The notes below the pieces were generated by a model. It saw only the letters and a program-made list of their open reading frames with translations. It was not told where the DNA came from and did not search any database. This document shows positions 61,703 to 64,000 of a stretch of DNA of 64,000 nt, piece after piece. The stretch is from Dipteris shenzhenensis. Its lineage: Eukaryota; Polypodiophyta; Polypodiopsida; Gleicheniales. The translations under genes were made by a program, and so were the position numbers. Each line of letters starts with the position of its first letter. Positions within the stretch are counted from its first letter, which is position 1. The stretch is from the NCBI GenBank assembly GCA_047967505.1, contig CM106538.1. One strand, 5' to 3'.

Positions 61703-64000
61703 GTTTGTTTATATATATCTATTGTCATAACTTGGCTCTCTCGCCTAGGGTTATTTTATATTTAGTAGACTTTGTCTCATCAATTTGACGGTCTTTATGG
61801 AATTTGTAACTTTACTCCGTGTTGGAACTTGGAAAGCTTTGTCATAATAGGCCTAATCAGTTATCGCCGGATTCTTTAATGTTGGCTAGGGTTGGGACCT
61901 ATAATGTTAATGAGGTGTGTGTAGTAGTAGACATTAACAACACCCCTTTCCATAATGAAGAGTAGACAAATTTGGAGTGGAAAAGAGAAATGTTTTAATA
62001 GAAATACTTTGCAATAAATATCCAAGAAGTAACATCATTAAAGGATGAACAACTTTTCAAAAGAGAAAAAGCGAGCAGTAGAGCTTTGAAAAGTCGTTGG
62101 CAACATCACTTTTATTGAAGAAGGGAGTCTACCTACCTGCTACCATCCAACAAGAAAAACATGGTGAGAACTATTTAAACCTTAGTTGGGAAGATAGGCA
62201 TCACAAACACCCCTCCCTTGTTATCGGAGTCACAATAAAGATAAACACTTAACCATTGACTTACAAAGCTAGTTGAAAATTTTATAAAAGCAAAATTGTA
62301 TGGTGTAATCACTAGGGTGTGTAGAATTATGTTAAGAGAATTATGGGGGTGATAAAGTGGAGGTACGATGAAGAAGTAGACGTATGCATAACCAAAGAAT
62401 GAAAGAGAAACTAGATTAAATGGACAAAATAATAGTTATGAATAAATAAGAAATAGGGAGAAACTTTTGGAGAGACCGTTTAGAGGAGATAAAGCTAAAG
62501 AGAAGGCTTATAAGGGATATGACAACTAAAAAAGTTTTGTAATATTGAGCAAAGGAAAGGGTAGGGAGACAAACTAGAAATAAAAAATAAGGTACCATGA
62601 GATGGCAAGAGGTAGAGAAGAACAAGGTAAGGAGTCTTTAGTGATAGGGGTTTGAAGCAAAATAGAGAGGGGGGGGGGAGATTTTATGTATAAAGAAAGA
62701 GGGGGGGAATAGATGTATTTATATAGAAAGGGGGTTATTTTAAAATTAATAGAAAAGGAAAGAAATCAATAAAGAGAAAAGAAGGGGGAATTGGGAGTTA
62801 AAGGTACATAAAAGGAAGGGGAAAACCAATAAAGGTAGGGGATCTATAGAGAAAATTATCATAAAAAAAGGGGGGAAATGAGAAGGAGGGATTTAGATGT
62901 CGATGAGGAATTGTAGATATAGAGTTAAATAAAAGCTTGAGGGGGTTAGGGGAAAGGATAGAGAGGGAAGGGGGGTTTAATGAAATAAGAAAAACCAAGG
63001 GGGGTTTAATTGTTTTTAAGTTAACTAAATTAAAGAAACGAGAGAGGGGGGGATAAACAAAACAAAAGAAGTAAAAAGAAGTGAAAAGAATGTCAGAATC
63101 CATGGTATGGTGGAGAGGCGTCGTCGCAGACTGGGGAGGTGAAATGATGGCATGAACCAAGAGGACGAGAGTTATGCTAGCAGCATCGACCAACAGATAG
63201 AGGAGAGGAGAAGGCAAATGGGAGGTTGATAGATAGGGAAAGCTAGTTGTAGAGTCAAGGAAGGCATTGAAGTAGACGGTCGCATAGCAACAACGAGCTG
63301 CACACAGAGCCCATGAATGGTAGAGGGTGCACGAGCCACAAGGAGGTGCAAGCTTTATGAAATTTACAGTAGCACTATTGCAGGTGCAGTAAGGTGGTAG
63401 AGAGTAGGAGCGATTGGAGCTAGGAGGGATGCACAAGCATGAGTGAGTACGAGTAAGAGGTCGAGTGGTGAGTGATGTGAGGGTTTAATAAATAGGAGAG
63501 ACAGTCGGGTAGGGAGAGTCACGGAGGTGAGAGGTCCAGGGGGTGGGGGGAGTGGAAGCCTGCATTGCGAGGTGAAAAGACCACTATGGGGAAGTGGGAG
63601 AGGCACGTAACATGAGGTGATTGGTACACATAGCGAGGAGAGTGGAAAAGGGAGGTAGAAGGGGCGGTGCACGTGGTGAGAGAGGGTTTTTTTTTTAATT
63701 TAGGGGAATTAAGGAAAGAAAAGGGGGGGAGGGTTTAGTTACTTTTAGGCTTAGTTTAAAGTTTCTTTTAGGCTTAATTAAAAGACATAGGAATAAAAAA
63801 TAGGGCTAGTTTCTTTTAAAAGATATAGGGAATTTAGGGAACATCGGGAAAATTAGGAAAAAGGGAAACTTAGGAATGTAGAAAAATTGGGAATTTAGAA
63901 AAATAGCTGAATTAGGGAAAATAGGAAATTAGGGAGATTAGGGAAATAGGAAAATAGGAAAAATTTAAAAAAGTAATTAGAGAAATAGAAAAGATAGGGA
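61701..64000. other. Gene-free region, strongly purine-biased from 62640
   Basis: No gene is recognised. From about 62640 to the window end the plus strand is dominated by G and A, with several G runs of 7-10 (for example near 62670, 62702 and 63723) and few C residues. Long minus-strand open frames (62798-63436 and 63364-63672) follow from this bias and encode Pro/Ser/Leu-rich sequence without motifs. The last 200 bp consist of short degenerate TTAGGGAAA and AATAGGAAA words. Confidence 0.55.

Noticed and set aside
62798-63672. Pro/Ser/Leu-rich minus-strand frames up to 212 codons
   Set aside because: Produced by purine strand bias, which removes stops on the opposite strand; no domain or repeat structure.

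Overview
This is nuclear DNA from a land plant. The basis is a thaumatin-like (PR-5) gene with plant exon structure, several Ty1/copia LTR retrotransposons whose primer-binding sites match the plant initiator-methionine tRNA, and very low gene density with abundant (CA)n, (GA)n and ATCT microsatellites. The balance of about one recognisable host gene to many old, broken copia elements suggests a large repeat-rich genome, such as a gymnosperm, fern or other early-diverging plant. I cannot name the species.

Layout. Positions 1-6353 hold no recognisable gene but several tandem duplications, including eight 34-bp palindromes in strictly alternating orientation (3321-3934). Positions 6354-11785 are copia element A (+): 5' LTR, PBS and a decayed gag-pol. 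It is joined tail to tail with copia element B (-, 11786-15162), and both are cut off at the same point, so neither keeps a 3' end. Positions 16497-19830 hold very old copia remnants. Positions 24560-28823 are copia element C (+), with PBS, integrase, RT and RNase H but no visible gag or protease. A solo LTR (-) lies at 29083-29387, followed by a CA-rich block.

The one gene that looks functional is a three-exon thaumatin-like protein gene on the minus strand (31696-33186). It encodes 308 residues with 16 cysteines in the thaumatin domain. Both introns obey GT-AG and keep the frame. A TATA box, a W-box and two GAATATTC heat-shock-like dyads lie upstream.

Positions 33430-51811 are gene-poor. 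They hold a satellite with a period of about 163 bp (41422-42500), a nested and almost unmutated tandem duplication (45375-46546), several older duplications, and a stretch at 39000-40770 with traces of an unidentified minus-strand reading frame. Positions 51817-57374 are a complete copia element D (-), with two 352-bp LTRs, PBS, polypurine tract and a perfect 5-bp target-site duplication; its polyprotein is broken by stops and a frameshift. Positions 57380-64000 contain an unequal tandem duplication (58001-61399), further microsatellites and a long purine-biased terminal stretch.

The elements interact. Element A carries, inside its reverse-transcriptase region, about 80 bp of element D-family LTR. 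All four main copia copies are coding-dead by inspection, so any present activity would depend on other copies in the genome.
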